From positions 133,501 to 197,500 of the forward strand of contig JAMWET010005462.1 in assembly GCA_024036415.1 (NCBI GenBank): DNA of 64,000 nt, in the 5' to 3' direction. Shown here in pieces: positions 10,888 through 23,840 of the stretch (its first letter is position 1; each line of letters begins with the position of its first letter). Both the position numbers and the translations under genes were made by a program. Under the pieces are notes generated by a model. The model ran no database searches and was not told the origin of the DNA. It worked only from the letters and a program-made list of their open reading frames with translations. This DNA comes from Prochilodus magdalenae. Taxonomy: Eukaryota > Chordata > Actinopteri > Characiformes > Prochilodontidae.

Positions 10888-12654
10888 TATATATACAGCC
10901 AGCATCTCAGGACATGGTGTTCCACCTCTTCTATTTTTTAATGACAGCACAGCCCTGAGCTGGCACGCTGGTCTTTCCAAGGTTGGACGGTAGTCTCGGT
11001 TACACCTTTGTACCAATTTGCTAGTGCTGCAAGCTGCAGGCTGCGTGTACTGCAACGCGGGGACATCCTCCAGTCAGCGGGTGAGCGAGAGAGGGTTCAA
11101 ATGTACAGCATGTTCAACACACTTCTCCATGGTAACCAGGAGCTACCAGGCACTAAAAGAGAGAGAGAGAAGAGGAGGAGGAGGGAGATAGAGAACGATA
11201 GAGGGAGGGAAGGAGAAAAAGCACAGAGCAGTGCTCTGCATGCAGAATCGAGAGCACTGCGGTACCTCTTATTGGCAGGTTTATCATACTGTACCGCATG
11301 CTTTATGCATGATCTCTCCAGCTTTAAAGCAGCGTTGGTGATTACGTTAAGAGTAGAAAGTCTACAGCACATTTCATTTTGATCTCCATATTTGACAATG
11401 TTGCTGAATCTATGGTCATTGGTGGTAGTGAAGTGCATCTGGTGGTGTTGAATCGGCGTCCTATGATGCACTCAGAAAGTAGACTAATTTAATGGTACCA
11501 AACATCAAATACATTCTGGCCAGATTTTGGTGCCGTTATATTAAACACAATTGCAGCTGATGTACAGATATTTTCAGGGTCCCTCCTATTTCATTCCTTG
11601 ACTGCATAATGCTGCTGATTTATCACATTTGACAGTATAGTGTGGTCTCATTTGGAGGAAGCTCTGGTGACCACATGCCTTCTCTGAATAACCTGGAAAC
11701 CTTTGCTTTAAAGCCTGGAGTAACATTAATGGTCCAGTATGGTAAATATGCACAGCATAATTAGAGTCACATGATAATGAATCATTTCACACAAACGTGT
11801 TTTTGCTGGCAGTTGGTTTTTCACCGCATTTGATCCACTAGTGCACTAGTGTGTTTCAAGGCAAATGTACCAGTGTGTGCCCAATCCAGTCATTTCAGCA
11901 GAGTGCTAGGAAAAGCAGATCATCTGTGATTTCCTGGCTGGCTGCAGTGTAATAGCAACCTTTAGCTCAGTGAAGCACAATGTGGCAAGATATTTCTGAA
12001 TCATTTTATTGCCACCTCTCGCCTTTTTAAGGTCGCTGACCATTCCCCTGGAGTGCCTACAAAGTAGTTGGGTGATATAATGAGGACCACCGAGGATTTC
12101 TCTACTTTCTTTATTTTGGTGTTTCCATGATGGTGAAACACCATTTCAGAATCTATAGGTGTCAATGTTGGTCGCTGTATTTGAAGCAATGGTAGTTTTA
12201 AACATTATGTGATGCACTGAGATTATCAACAGACTTATGAAGAAACAGCAGCTTTGATGACATGTCAAAGACCTCCATGTATCCTGTTGCAGGGATGTCT
12301 TCTAGCCCCAGCTCTTCCTGTCTTGTACTACCACTCAGGCGATAGCGAGTCACTATAGTGTTGAGTCTGCCATAAGTCCAACATGAAGAAATATCACTTC
12401 ACTGATGGCATTTTCTAACCTCTTACGAATCATGTTGAAGATCCTACCCACTTTTAGATCATTGAAGGGAAGTGTTAATGCCACTCTCCTCTGCAATAGT
12501 GCACCAGCACTTTAGTACTAATTAAGTATTAATGTAACCACGTCATTCCATATATCTACATACATCTTGCTATAACCTGTGCTTTTGCACTTTAAGAACC
12601 ACCATATCTCCATTTTATTGTGTTCTATTACATATATATACACACATATATGAG
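10888..12654. other. Spacer with GA-rich tract
   Basis: A purine-rich tract (GAGAGAGAGAAGAGGAGGAGG type) lies near 11158-11215. The overlapping open frames at 11008-11471 come from this low-complexity run. No exon or promoter could be supported. Confidence 0.5.
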
Positions 12655-12925
12655 GGCAGTCGTGGGCTGGAGGTTAGGGAACCAGCCTTGTGACCGGAGG
12701 GTCGCCGGTTCGATTCCCTGAGCCTACAGTAACGACTGAGGTGCCCTTGAGCAAGGCACCTAACCCCCAACTGCTCCCCGGGCCCCATGGATAGGCCTGC
12801 CCACCACTCCGGGTAAGTGTGCTCACTGCCCCCTAGTGTGAGTGTGTTTGTGGTGTTTCACTTCACGGATGGGTTAAATGCGGAGACTAAATTTCCCCAC
12901 TGTGGGATCAACAAGGGATTCAAAT
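12655..12925 (+). mobile_element. tRNA-derived SINE, copy 1
   Basis: The 5' part contains an RNA polymerase III B box (GGTTCGATTCC, near 12708) preceded by a degenerate A box. The body holds the fish SINE phrases GTGCCCTTGAGCAAGGCACC and CCCCAACTGCTCCCCGGGC. The 3' part ends near GTGGGATCAACAAGG. It also holds a CTCF-like core (GCCCCCTAGTG, 12828-12838). Confidence 0.85.
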
Positions 12926-13343
12926 ATATATTGCTATCCACCACTTGGAGAGTTAAGGGATGAAGTTTGACAATGCTTCTTCTAGACTGATTATTATGGT
13001 AGGAATAGAACAACTGTGACATTTTGTCCCCTGCTGTGACAGACCTTGCTGTATTACAACACCGAACACGTGGGAGTGGGAATACAAAATCGGTGAATGT
13101 CTGAACCTCTAAAATAAATGGTATCAAAAGAAGAATCATATTTCAACCATAGAACTTTCATCAGATGATTCCTTAAAGGACCAAATTTGTAAATGAGATA
13201 TACATGTGTGAAAAACATTGGCAAAATTTACAGAACCTCCACAAAATGTAAAATTCCATATCAACTAATTACTAAAAAGTTAGAGTACAATAGTGCTTCT
13301 CCATAATGTCCAGTGCTCTATATGGGTTTACACATTTCCTAAT

Positions 13344-13455
13344 GACCTATGCATGACCCATTTGGATTGTTTCTATCAATCTCTTTGGTTTCCATCCTCA
13401 TCCTCTTTTACCCTTCATTGTTTCAAGCATAGCTGTCATTTCCAGTGAACTGGTT
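13344..13455. repeat. 110-bp duplicated segment, copy 1
   Basis: This segment matches 14812-14922 at most positions, starting GACCTATGCATGA and ending CCAGTGAACTGGTT. On the minus strand it could encode a short basic peptide (KGKRVRGWKPKRLIETIE in the second copy), faintly like the end of a LINE polyprotein. That resemblance is weak. Confidence 0.8.
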
Positions 13456-14811
13456 CTGCGTGTATTACATCCCAAAACTGAGCTCCAGTGTGGTTATCCA
13501 GGTGAAAGGGAAGGCTTAATTTGGGTCAAGGATCAGTTTGGTTGTGTTGTTTGGTGTGTGAGATACCCTCACAAAGTTTTTACTGTCCAGCATGCATATC
13601 AATTAGGAACAACAGAAAAACAGGCAATATCTTTAGAGAACATCTTTTGAAGCTCATTTGCCTGGGTGATCTTATTTCTAAGAGTGCATTTATGACTTTT
13701 CTGGCCAGTTCAGTTGGGAAAAAAACAGGCCCTCGCCAACTTTAACACACAAAATATACCGATTTGTATCTTTCAAGCTACCAGCTGTGCCATTTCATTT
13801 GAAGGCATAGTTTGCTTACGTTTATGTGGCAGTCCATCATGCTTGCCTCAGTGTGCTGCTAAACTGTGTTCTTACTGGTTGCTGGGAGATGCTGTGTAAG
13901 CATGTTCACTATGCAGTTATAAATTCAGTTACACAATATATGGGGACGCCCTGTAGACCCCTCAGTAGCAAGCATAGCAAGCATGAATACAGTAGTTTTG
14001 TTGTGGAAGGTGATTGGTTTGTTCATCTGCAGTGAAATCACTCAGCATATAAGCAATCTGCACATAATATAACACATTCCTATTACACATGGGACAATGT
14101 CAGTCCCCACATGCTCATCTGACCTTTCAAAGAGATTTAGCCTATAATATTCTAATCCAGATCGACCTTGGACTCCAGGTGAAGGCAGGTCTCCATTTTT
14201 GAGAATTGTTGCTCATGTCTGGGGTCAGAAAAGGTATAAACAAGCACTGATGACTGTGAATGGACTGAGACTTATTGCTCATAATCGTGCTTTTCATTGT
14301 GAGTCATCTTGCTGTTTATGCGTATGTACAGATCACTGAGCAAACGCATATTCTTCTTATCTGACCTGTCTTCCTTATACAAACATATACTCACTATTGT
14401 TTATATGTGCACACAAACACATATACATTTTATTTGCCATATATTATGTATAACAAATTATGTATTTCTACAGGCCTACACCTAACTTTAGCTTTATAAG
14501 TGAAATATGGGATAAAGCTGAAGTTGCATTACCCTCCTAGACTAAACAGCTTGCATGTTGTGGTATGAATGCTGGTATGCTATCTACAGCAACGAATGTT
14601 AAAATGGGAGTCACCAGCAAAAATGCATCTGTCAAAAACTGAACTTGAGATGGAATCGCTCATCGCAGCCAATTCCACTAAAAGGATTAATTTTGTGGTT
14701 GTCCAAATTTGCTGTCAAACACTCATATTACTATTATAGAAATATTTTCTTACAACAGTAAGACAAAGCACATACATGCATACATGCAGTACATACGTAG
14801 ACATAGACGTA

Positions 14812-14922
14812 GACCTATGCATGATCCCTTCGATTGTTTCTATCAGTCTCTTTGGTTTCCATCCTCTAACTCTTTTACCCTTCATTGTTTCAAGCATAGT
14901 TGTCAATTCCAGTGAACTGGTT
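14812..14922. repeat. 110-bp duplicated segment, copy 2
   Basis: Direct-orientation partner of 13344-13455, offset by 1468 bp. Sequence outside the shared block does not match. Confidence 0.8.
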
Positions 14923-16179
14923 TACAGTACATGGTACACAGTATATATACTCATACATATACATATACATGTTGCCTGTCTGCTAATACAATGTTTATCC
15001 AGACTAGTCTTGTTAAAGGGACTGGTACATTTTACAGCTAGTAATGAACTGTGAATATTATAGTTAGGCCTTCAGTTAAAGGCCATAGAGTTAAAAATAT
15101 TGATCAAAACAAACACCCTATGTGGTGCTTCTAATTTTCTGATGTGCCCATATGGGTTTCTGGTAGTCTGTTAGTGTTAGGCTAATGATGAGTCACATTA
15201 ACTTTTGTTTTTACTTTCCCATGTTGAACACATACATTCGCAAAGAGAAGCTTGTAGAAGACATTTCATCCTATCTGAAGCATGAGACAGACACATTAAG
15301 CTATATTTATATGTGGGGATTTTACAGTGACTCTTTCATTAAAGAACCCTATGATAGATCTGCTACTGCTTTATCCCATTTCTAACAGTGTTCTCAAGTA
15401 CACAAGTCGTACATGTTTTAAAAAAAAACTTTTGAAAGCCATGTGATTTATTGATTTCACTCTCTGGACATAAAGGCTTAACTAATTGGAAACAGGCATC
15501 ATTAAATTCCAAATAATTAAATTTCAAAGAATTTCCAGTCCAGAATTAAGTCCTCTAAATGGCCAGGACCCAAATGTGAGTCTAACATTTTGCTACAAAA
15601 CCAGTTTGCATAGTGGTCCATGTATTTAGTGAATAATAAGTCTTAGTTTGTAATAAGCCTGAGATTTAATAAATGTTAGCAATTAAATAAGTAGTACTAA
15701 AATATTTGCAAAAGTAAAATTACAAAGAATGCTGTACCAATTTGCCTTCACTATTTAAAATGTTTTAAATGACATTGTTATTTTACAGAAATCAACAGGC
15801 CTTCCCTGCCCACAATCTACATTCAGATTTGAGTCTCAGCTATGCTCTCATTGCTCGGGGTGGCTGAGGAAGCGATTGTCTCTAGGAGCATAAAACAAAG
15901 TATGGTAGAGTGTCTCCCACATTGCTAAGCAACACTTTAGCCAGTTGACCTATTCATTCTATGCCCACAAGTTTGTTCCTTTAAAGCAGCTGAGAGGTTG
16001 TACAAAATTCTGGCAGTCAGGGTGATGAGAAAGTGTATAGTGTGCTTTTGTTTGTATTCCAACTCAACTCCATTTTCATGGAGTCATGAACCAAACAATA
16101 AAGTGGTCAGTATAGTACAATAGACACACTCAGTCAAGCAAACAATAAAGTTTCATCCTGGTAGAGATTTCATACTGGT
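14923..16179. other. AT-rich spacer, nothing recognised
   Basis: No coding, repeat or promoter signal that I could support. The 66-codon frame at 15185-15385 has no domain and no splice context. Confidence 0.5.
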
Positions 16180-16430
16180 GTAGGGTGTGTTCTTGTGGCA
16201 TGGATTGGGTCCACTGGTCTGCCTAAACACATCATTGACCACTGCCCCCTACATTTCACTGCTTGGTGGCCATTCGCAGGCCTTTATGGACTTCATGTCC
16301 CCCCAATGATGAGATATTCCAGCAGGATAATGTGCTATGCCATAAGACCCAGGTTGTTTAGAGTTCAGACCAATGGTGCGGCCTGGACAGTTGCCTGAAA
16401 TTACCCCAATCCAGCATTCCATCATGCCTC
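16180..16430 (+). pseudogene. Tc1/mariner transposase relic of a separate family
   Basis: In one frame the plus strand reads VFLWHGLGPLV and then AFMDFM before stops. After a frameshift it reads FQQDNVLCHKTQVV. GLGPLV followed by a QDNxxCHK block is the order seen around the second catalytic Asp in Tc1/mariner transposases. The copy is decayed and no ends were found. Confidence 0.65.
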
Positions 16431-18244
16431 TTTCATACTCTGATCATTCACATTGCCTTAGCAGAAATATATGAAATAGGATTAGTACAAAGAGACAAAA
16501 TATAGGCTCAGGAAACCCTATATGATACTACATAAGTTCTGTTGAGTTCTAATGGGTCTAATGGGTCAAATTAGATTACCTGAAGCACAGCTATGAAACA
16601 TTGCATGGTTACACAAATTAATACAGCATTGCTTTGATATGTCTTGGTAAAAACAACAGGCTCTTAGGCTCTCTATAGATTGTTATATGCAGTGTCACAT
16701 TACCTGTATATTTGGGTGATCAGGCTTACATTAGCATAGTGGCAAATTCAATGTAATTAAACAGGCTTTTGGCCACAATAAAGCTTGCCCTGGTTGAAGT
16801 TGCTATGAAAGTGTACATCTGTAAGCCAGGCATGTTAAGGTCAATTGGACAGATGTATGACAGTGTTCTCTGTATATACTGAGGTACTTGTAATAATGTG
16901 ACCTAGCTGTAAAGATATAGCTGGCTTCATAGACATTGTTATAGGTGTGTTACGAAAGCAACAAATCATTTTCCAGGCAATGAAGGGAAGACTCACCAGA
17001 ATAAAAAGGAAGTGAATGTAAGAACCGTACCTGACAATGTGTCCTGGCATTTGCTTTCCTACTTGTGTAGAGTTATTGGACTCCCTCACTGAGTATCGGC
17101 CTGTATTATTACTGACTGTATGAAAGAAGGAGACTGCTATCGGGTGACTGCAGCTTATACTGCGTCTTAGTCCTTAAACAGTAAAAATGGCAAAAGCCAC
17201 ACACAAACCAGCAGAAGGTAACAGATCTCGCCTACAACAACCATGACGAGTCAGCTGATATTTATAGCTGCTAGCTGTGAATGAGAATCCTGATGGTTTA
17301 TGAGCCATGGGTCAATGGTTTTAAGGCTTGGGATAGTAATGAAGACCAAGGCCTATTTCTTGTAGAACCACCAATAGCTCGGAAAGAGGCACTATGAATA
17401 TCAAAATAAGTCAATACCCGCTGAGGAGTGAGGATTGTGCTTTGGCGAGGTGCAGCGACACCAGTATTTGACTGATTTTCTTTTTTTTTTAATGTACTGT
17501 CACTTCCATTAAAATGAATGCAAAGGTTTTCAGGATCTTAATTCTACATGATTAAATATAGTGGCGCTATAGATAAAGTGCCATTGTGCCATAAGAGATC
17601 TCTCAGTTTTTCTTAAAAGGAATACTACAGCATTTTAAAGGCTAATCTATATCTGCTCCAACTGTAGAATTGACTCTTAGCAAAATGAGTTCCCAACAGT
17701 TCCAGAAATTAAACCTGGTGAAAAATTTTTTGGCGTCATATAGCACATTTTTGTCACCAAATATCGTAACAATATCGTTCCAGCTGTTGTTGTCTCTCTA
17801 GTATTATATGCAATATACAGACAATGTGGATGTAATTTGCATACAATATACAATATATACATTTTATACAAGATACAAGCAAAGAAGACTTTATAAGAAC
17901 AGCCAATATATAGACAGTACACAGTTTACAAGCAACCTACAGACTATGTAGGGACAAGGAGTATAAATACATATGAGTGGTAATTAACAGCTGCAATGTG
18001 CATCATGTATGTGAAGGAAGCTGTGGTGTGCAGTATGATATGGGTGTGACGCAGGATGTAATAACTATATGGCGAAAACAGGAGTGGCTATGGCCTAGCA
18101 GATGTTATTACAGGTCAGCTATTTATGAGAGTGTTGGCATGAGGAAGGAAACTGCACCTGTGTCTGATAGTCGTAGTATAAACCGAAGGTTTCTGACCAT
18201 AGCATGGAATATATGACAAAGAGACCATAGTTTGGGTTCTGTCT
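16431..18244. other. Spacer, nothing recognised
   Basis: AT-rich DNA with a poly(T) run near 17481-17491. No open frame has domain content. Confidence 0.5.
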
Positions 18245-18890
18245 TCTTGTCAGAATCGCTTTAATTCACTCACATTGTAGGGCTTTTGAGCACGAACTGC
18301 GCATTTCAGGACCTGCCACAGCATCACTATAGATTTCAGGTCAGGACTTTGACTTGTCCCCTTCAAAACCTTTATTTTGTTTCTCCTGAACCATTTAAAG
18401 GTGGATTAGCTCTCGCTTTAGTGTGATGTCCTGCTGTGTAACCCAACTGTGCTTAAGCTTTAGATCACAAACTGGTGGCTGGACATGCTCCGTCAGGGTT
18501 TTCTAATATAGAGCTGCATTAATGGTTCCTACAATTATAGCCAAATGGTCACTCAGGCGCCCTGGAGCTGCGAAGCATTGACCATCACCATGTTTGACTG
18601 TTGGTGTGATGTTCTTATTTTGGAATCCTCGATAGCTTTACACCGGATGTAACGGGTCCTGTGTCTTTAAAAAAGGTCTCAGAGGGTTTTTAATGTTCCT
18701 CAGTCATTTTCATCTTGTATTTTCATTGATACTGTTTTGCCAAGTCTCTTTCTAATAGTGAAATCATGACGTCAAAGCTTTTCAGCTTGAGTAAAGTTTT
18801 ACATTATCTCCACTGATCCAGTTTGTTTATAGTTTGCTTCCATGACTGCGTGTATGCCTGTCAATCAGTGTCATATATGGCAACCCAAGA
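18245..18890 (-). pseudogene. Tc1 transposase relic, third family
   Basis: The minus strand near 18330-18372 reads KVLKGTSQSPDL, a decayed form of the Tc1 motif [12 protein letters not shown]. Neighbouring sequence in the same order corresponds to the GGGSVMVWG-type and N-terminal regions. Stops and frameshifts are frequent and no terminal repeats are clear. Confidence 0.7.
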
Positions 18891-19979
18891 TGTCTAAATA
18901 GTATTGTGGGAAGTGGGCAGGCTTTTCCACTCTGTAGTGTACATTTAAAAGAAGATCATCCTGCTTGTAACATTGTTGATGGAGAAACTAATATATCAAC
19001 TGAGCATGTTCCCCTAATCTCTTGTGACATAACATCATCATTTTATGATGTAGCACAGTCGATATATTACATATTGTTCCTTTAATTTAGATTGAACCAG
19101 GCTGGCTGTAATCAAGCCTGAGTGTACCTAATTTTATTGATCTTATTTACTTAATTTAGTTAATTGGTTGATTAAGATCACACAGGGCCACTAGTGTTGG
19201 ATATTGTTGTTCTTTCAGTATATGAAAAGATCATTTAAAACTGTACTTTGTGTTTATTCGGGTTGGATTGTGCCAAATATAAAAACTAGAATCCCTGGCA
19301 GATGCTTTATTCATGCCACTGCATATGAAATATGCGCTGTCTATCCACATTTTAGAATAGCAGCCATGACTTCACATTTATTAGACCATTCAAACCAAAA
19401 ATAGAACCAACCCACCATATTTGTCACATAGTACGTCAGCATCTCCTTTGGTCATTTTGAGGTGCCTTAACTCCAGTCCTGACACATCCAGATGAATTTG
19501 CATGAGATGCACTAAATGTCAAGGAATCCACCACACAGGGCTGGGAGCTCAGGCTGAATCACTGTGCATTACATACAGTAAACCTGCTGGTGTGGAGCTT
19601 CCGATGGCTGATTTTGCCTAGCAACAGCAGCGTGTGTAGTAGAGGGCTCCTGTGACAGCCTTCACATGAATTTAAAGGAGAATGCAGTTCCACGTGGTCA
19701 TAGATTAGGTCTCCTCTACTACATGTACGTGTTACGATTCAGATCTGTGATCTTTGAAGCCCTAATGATTTTCTGTATGCAGTATAAACAAATCACCATC
19801 ACAGTCCCCATCACACTATGTTACCGTCCCAGAGGGATGCAGTACGTGAGAAGACACCCAGTCTTACTGTATGAATGTAGACACCCCCCTCCTACCCTCC
19901 CCCATCCCCCCTATCTCATTCACAAACACACCGGTGCTTATATAATGCCTGTGCTCTATTTATAAAGCCTATAGTATGT

Positions 19980-20205
19980 GCATGGGCGAAGAGAGGGACT
20001 CACGCAGCGCCCTTCAAGACGAACACTCATGCCCCAGGGGCCGCTGAGGCCGGACTCTGGGGAGCTATTCTTAGCCCCGCGTTCTAGCACAGCCAATGGA
20101 AAGGGAGTTGAAGTGACAGATGTAGGGGGAGGGCGGAATCCGACGCACGGAGCGCATGGCAGTGTCGGACAAGAACGAGGGAGAGTGAGGGTGTGCATGT
20201 GAGAG
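19980..20205. promoter_or_regulatory. Isolated CpG-rich patch with CCAAT box
   Basis: By eye this 220-bp block holds about 15 CpG dinucleotides, close to the number expected from its base composition, while flanking DNA is AT-rich and CpG-poor. It contains AGCCAATGG near 20092. A TATA-like TATTTATAAAG lies just upstream near 19957. A good plus-strand donor form (GAAAGTGAGTTA) follows near 20205. It may be a promoter, but I see no gene attached. Confidence 0.4.
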
Positions 20206-20940
20206 AAAGTGAGTTAGTGTGTGCGTGTCTGCGCATTGGGAAAGTCATGATTGATGGTGTTGAACTGTTATGGTAATGACCTGAAATCAAAGTGACCGGG
20301 CTCGGAGATTTGTGCCTTTTCTGAGTGGATGGGTTGGAAAGGTGAATTACTTTGTCAATACTTGGATGGATGGCTTTGAACATGAATGGTTTATCTTAGA
20401 TTCAACCTGTTCCAATGTTTTGACTGTCCAGCATATTTAGCCCTGTTCCAATCAACCATCCTTCAGTGCAGATGATAAATATCACCCAGAACAATAGCCT
20501 AATACTTCATTCTTAAAACTAAGGGTGCCAAAAAGGAGGGGGTCTTTGGAGTGATGCCATAAAAAAACAACCTTTGGTTCCCTAAATGACCTTTGAGTGA
20601 ATGCTTCTCTAAAAGAAATGCTTCATCTATAGGAATCTTTTAACCTAATTAATATCTGCTGTTACCATTGCATATGGTTGATTACCACAGACGATAATAA
20701 TAATAACAACAAACATTCATCAATAAACAATAATAATATTAAGTTATTATATAACAGTATTATTAACAATATTTTGTTAATTCAATAATTAATAATAACA
20801 ATAATATTAATATTCGAACAGTCTGCATAAACAGAGAAACAGCCCTTTTATTTAATATTCAAAGTGACCAGTGAAAGTGAATGCCTCTTCGAAGGTTGTA
20901 TAACATAACAATGACAAAAAAATCATAAATGTAAATGTAA

Positions 20941-20944
<4 letters not shown>

Positions 20945-21018
<74 letters not shown>

Positions 21019-21046
21019 TAGATAGTTAGATAGATAGATAGATATA
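20945..21046. repeat. (TA)n then (GATA)n microsatellite
   Basis: About 70 bp of TA repeat passing into about seven GATA units, one with a GTTA change. The AT-rich DNA before it (20690-20830) is rich in AATAAT-type repeats. Confidence 0.95.
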
Positions 21047-21842
21047 ACATAAAATATAAATTGGTCAATAACATGACAACATGACATGCAATTTGTGTCA
21101 AAGTCTGTTATTTTCTCAAAAATTATGATACATGACGTATATCAATACATTATTCAACATTGCCTCTTACATGTGAAACATCCATATGAGCTTAATTACA
21201 GTTTGTAATTGCTTTTTGCCTCCAAAAGTCTCAAAATATCACGGGGTGTATCCACCCTATACCAAAAAAGTCAATTTAGTTATTTAAAATTCTAAAAACT
21301 TTAAAATACCAACCACATTGCAAAATAAGGCTACTTTATAAATACTCAACCCACTGAAAATCCGCACAACCTAAACCAAAGAACCTTTTTTTACAGAAGA
21401 GGAGCCAGGGTATTGCACCATAAGGAGGATACCAAGTTACTTTCATGGTGCAATGCCATGGCCAGCAGCCCTTTCACGAATGTGAAAAAAAGTCATTTTG
21501 GTTAGTTAATGATTGTGTACCATGTCAGGTGACACAACCTCAGGAAAACCACGAAAACCTGAAGTTAATAAGACTTTTTTTTTAAAGTACTCATTTAAGA
21601 TCATGGACAAAACTTTCCACAGGTGTCGGCACAGGTAAGTCAAATGGCAGATGAGTGCAGTGTTAATTACTAAAATAGACAATTAGACCATTTGATAACA
21701 ACTATACCTCAGATAGAAATGAACATAGATATAAATTCATTTTTTTTATTTACTCAAAGAACAGAAAGTTTCATTTTGCGACTATTTTGGATAATACCAC
21801 TCTACAAGCACCTCTTTACCATGGATAAATGTAAAAAATATA

Positions 21843-22200
21843 CACTAATCCAAAGAATAGTTACAACCAGAAAGAAGTGTGGGATTGGAGAGCTATTGAG
21901 AAGGAAGATAAAGGTTACCAGCAACAATAAATGATGATAAATTTAGATTGAAATGGGCAATATTTACTGACAGTCTGGAAAAAAAACACCATTGCAGTGT
22001 TTGGTGATGTTAAGGTGGTGTTAAGGCCAGTCATGGTTACAACATCCATGTCTTTAGTCCAGCAGCTATCAATCAATGGTGCTGGCACTTAACAGGATGA
22101 CTCATGGAGGGCATCGTTAAATGTCCACAACCATGGTTGTTGGGTCAGTAAGGTACAGTGATAAGGTCCATCTTTGCCTATGTCAAACATGGGAAACATC
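21843..22200. mobile_element. Tc1/mariner family B, copy 2
   Basis: The left end (CACTAATCC then a CCAGAAAGAAG block) and the body match family B copy 1 around AAGATAAAGGTTACCAG and ACAGGATGACTCATGGAGGG. The right end is lost and replaced by a short TA array at 22200-22230. No coding capacity. Confidence 0.75.
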
Positions 22201-22929
22201 ATATATACATATATATACTGTATATATATGTGTATGGATTTCCTACAGAGTAACATCTTGTCTAAGTGTATTTCTTTTAAAAAGTCATCTTCAGTATAAT
22301 AATAATGTTGTTCTGAATGGGTCCAATCAACCAGGAACCTTGCTATTATTAACTTACACCAAAGCTGCTTGAAATCACAGCTGGGACATATAGCGTCTGC
22401 GTGTCTGGCCCGCAGGAGAGGCACTGACCTGATGATAATGCTATAGACTTAATATAGTAAAGCTAATTATACTCTTTAATCCCAATGAAAGAATGCAAAC
22501 ATGTTCTAGTAGCATGCATGGGGTAACCCTTGGGGTGAGATTCTACCAACACTTTATGTAAATGAATTCCATAGGCTATAATACTAACCGTATTGTTACT
22601 AATGAATGGGTCATCCACTTAGCTTTAAAAAACAGGTTATGCAATACTACCATATTCCTAGTATGAGTGGGCATCCATGCGACTGCAGGCAATCACTAGG
22701 TTCTGGGATTTCAATCCCCTCCTTGTCAAGGAGGTTGAGTGTTCACCTCAAAACAACCTTCAGCACAGTTCCTTGTCTTAGCACCTCACAGAAAGATGGA
22801 TGATTGTATGAGAACGAGAGGAAGACAGGGTGCACTAGTGCATAAAAGCTGTTCAGAAAACCACATGCCTAAATTTAAAGTGACTCATTTATAAATTCCT
22901 TATCTTATAAAATGAGAAGGTGGTTTCTT

Positions 22930-23060
22930 TTTGCCTCTGTGCAGAGGAAATGCATAATTAATCTCCATAATTACGTCCTTAATTATGTTACTCGTTTTTA
23001 TGCATCAAAGGTAAAGCATATTGTTTGGGGTTTTTGCTCTGAATTGTAAATAAATTGGTG
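22930..23060. promoter_or_regulatory. Possible conserved noncoding element
   Basis: The block holds clustered homeodomain/POU-like words (ATGCATAATTAATC, CATAATTACG, CTTAATTATG, TTATGCAT) and no repeat or coding character. Such clusters are common in vertebrate neural enhancers near Kv1 genes, but this is a guess from composition alone. Confidence 0.2.
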
Positions 23061-23840
23061 CAGCAGAGCTGAAGTAACCAGACATAATTGTAATGTTTGT
23101 AATTGTATATGAGAATTGTACTCAGAAGCAAACCCTTTGAATAACTCAGTATAGTCCTAAAACTGGGCTATGTGGAACTCCATTGGGCACAGTGTTCACC
23201 TGCAGCTCCACATTCAACTCGAAGGAAGCCCATGGGACTGAAAGGGGTGTTCTGCGACAGGCTAGCCATGTGACTTTCACGTCAGCGACAGTGCTCTTTG
23301 TTTTTAGTAATGTAAGTCAGCCAGGCGAGAGCACAGCAGCTTTAGTCAGACCCCGCAGGTCCTACTGTGCCAACTGTGACAGAGAGGATGCTGGGATACT
23401 TCCTGGAGGTATGGGTGCTGTGATCACAGCCAGTGATGTGTAAGGGCCATGCAAAATCCACAGGAGCCCAAAACTGACTGTCCTCACAGTGGAATCTTTA
23501 GTCTGATCTTATCTGCAGGGCAGCCCAGCGATAAGCCAAAATGTGAAAGAGACACGCTTTTTTATATGGTTGAAATTTCAGGCAAGGAAGTCACAGGAGA
23601 TTACTTATAAAACACACACACACAAAGAAAAGATATAGAGAGTCACACGTTTGGTCACCATGTAGTTTCTAGGTTTTCCTGCTTTCCCTTATTATACTGA
23701 TTCCACGGCTATTGCCATTTTGTAGTGACCCATGTCCTGAAACCCATCTCCTTGCATCAAAGCGGTAGAGGTTCAGAGGTTTAGAGGGTTAGTTTACTAA
23801 GGGTTCACCGACTCTCTTCTTAGTCATTTGATTTGGAAAT

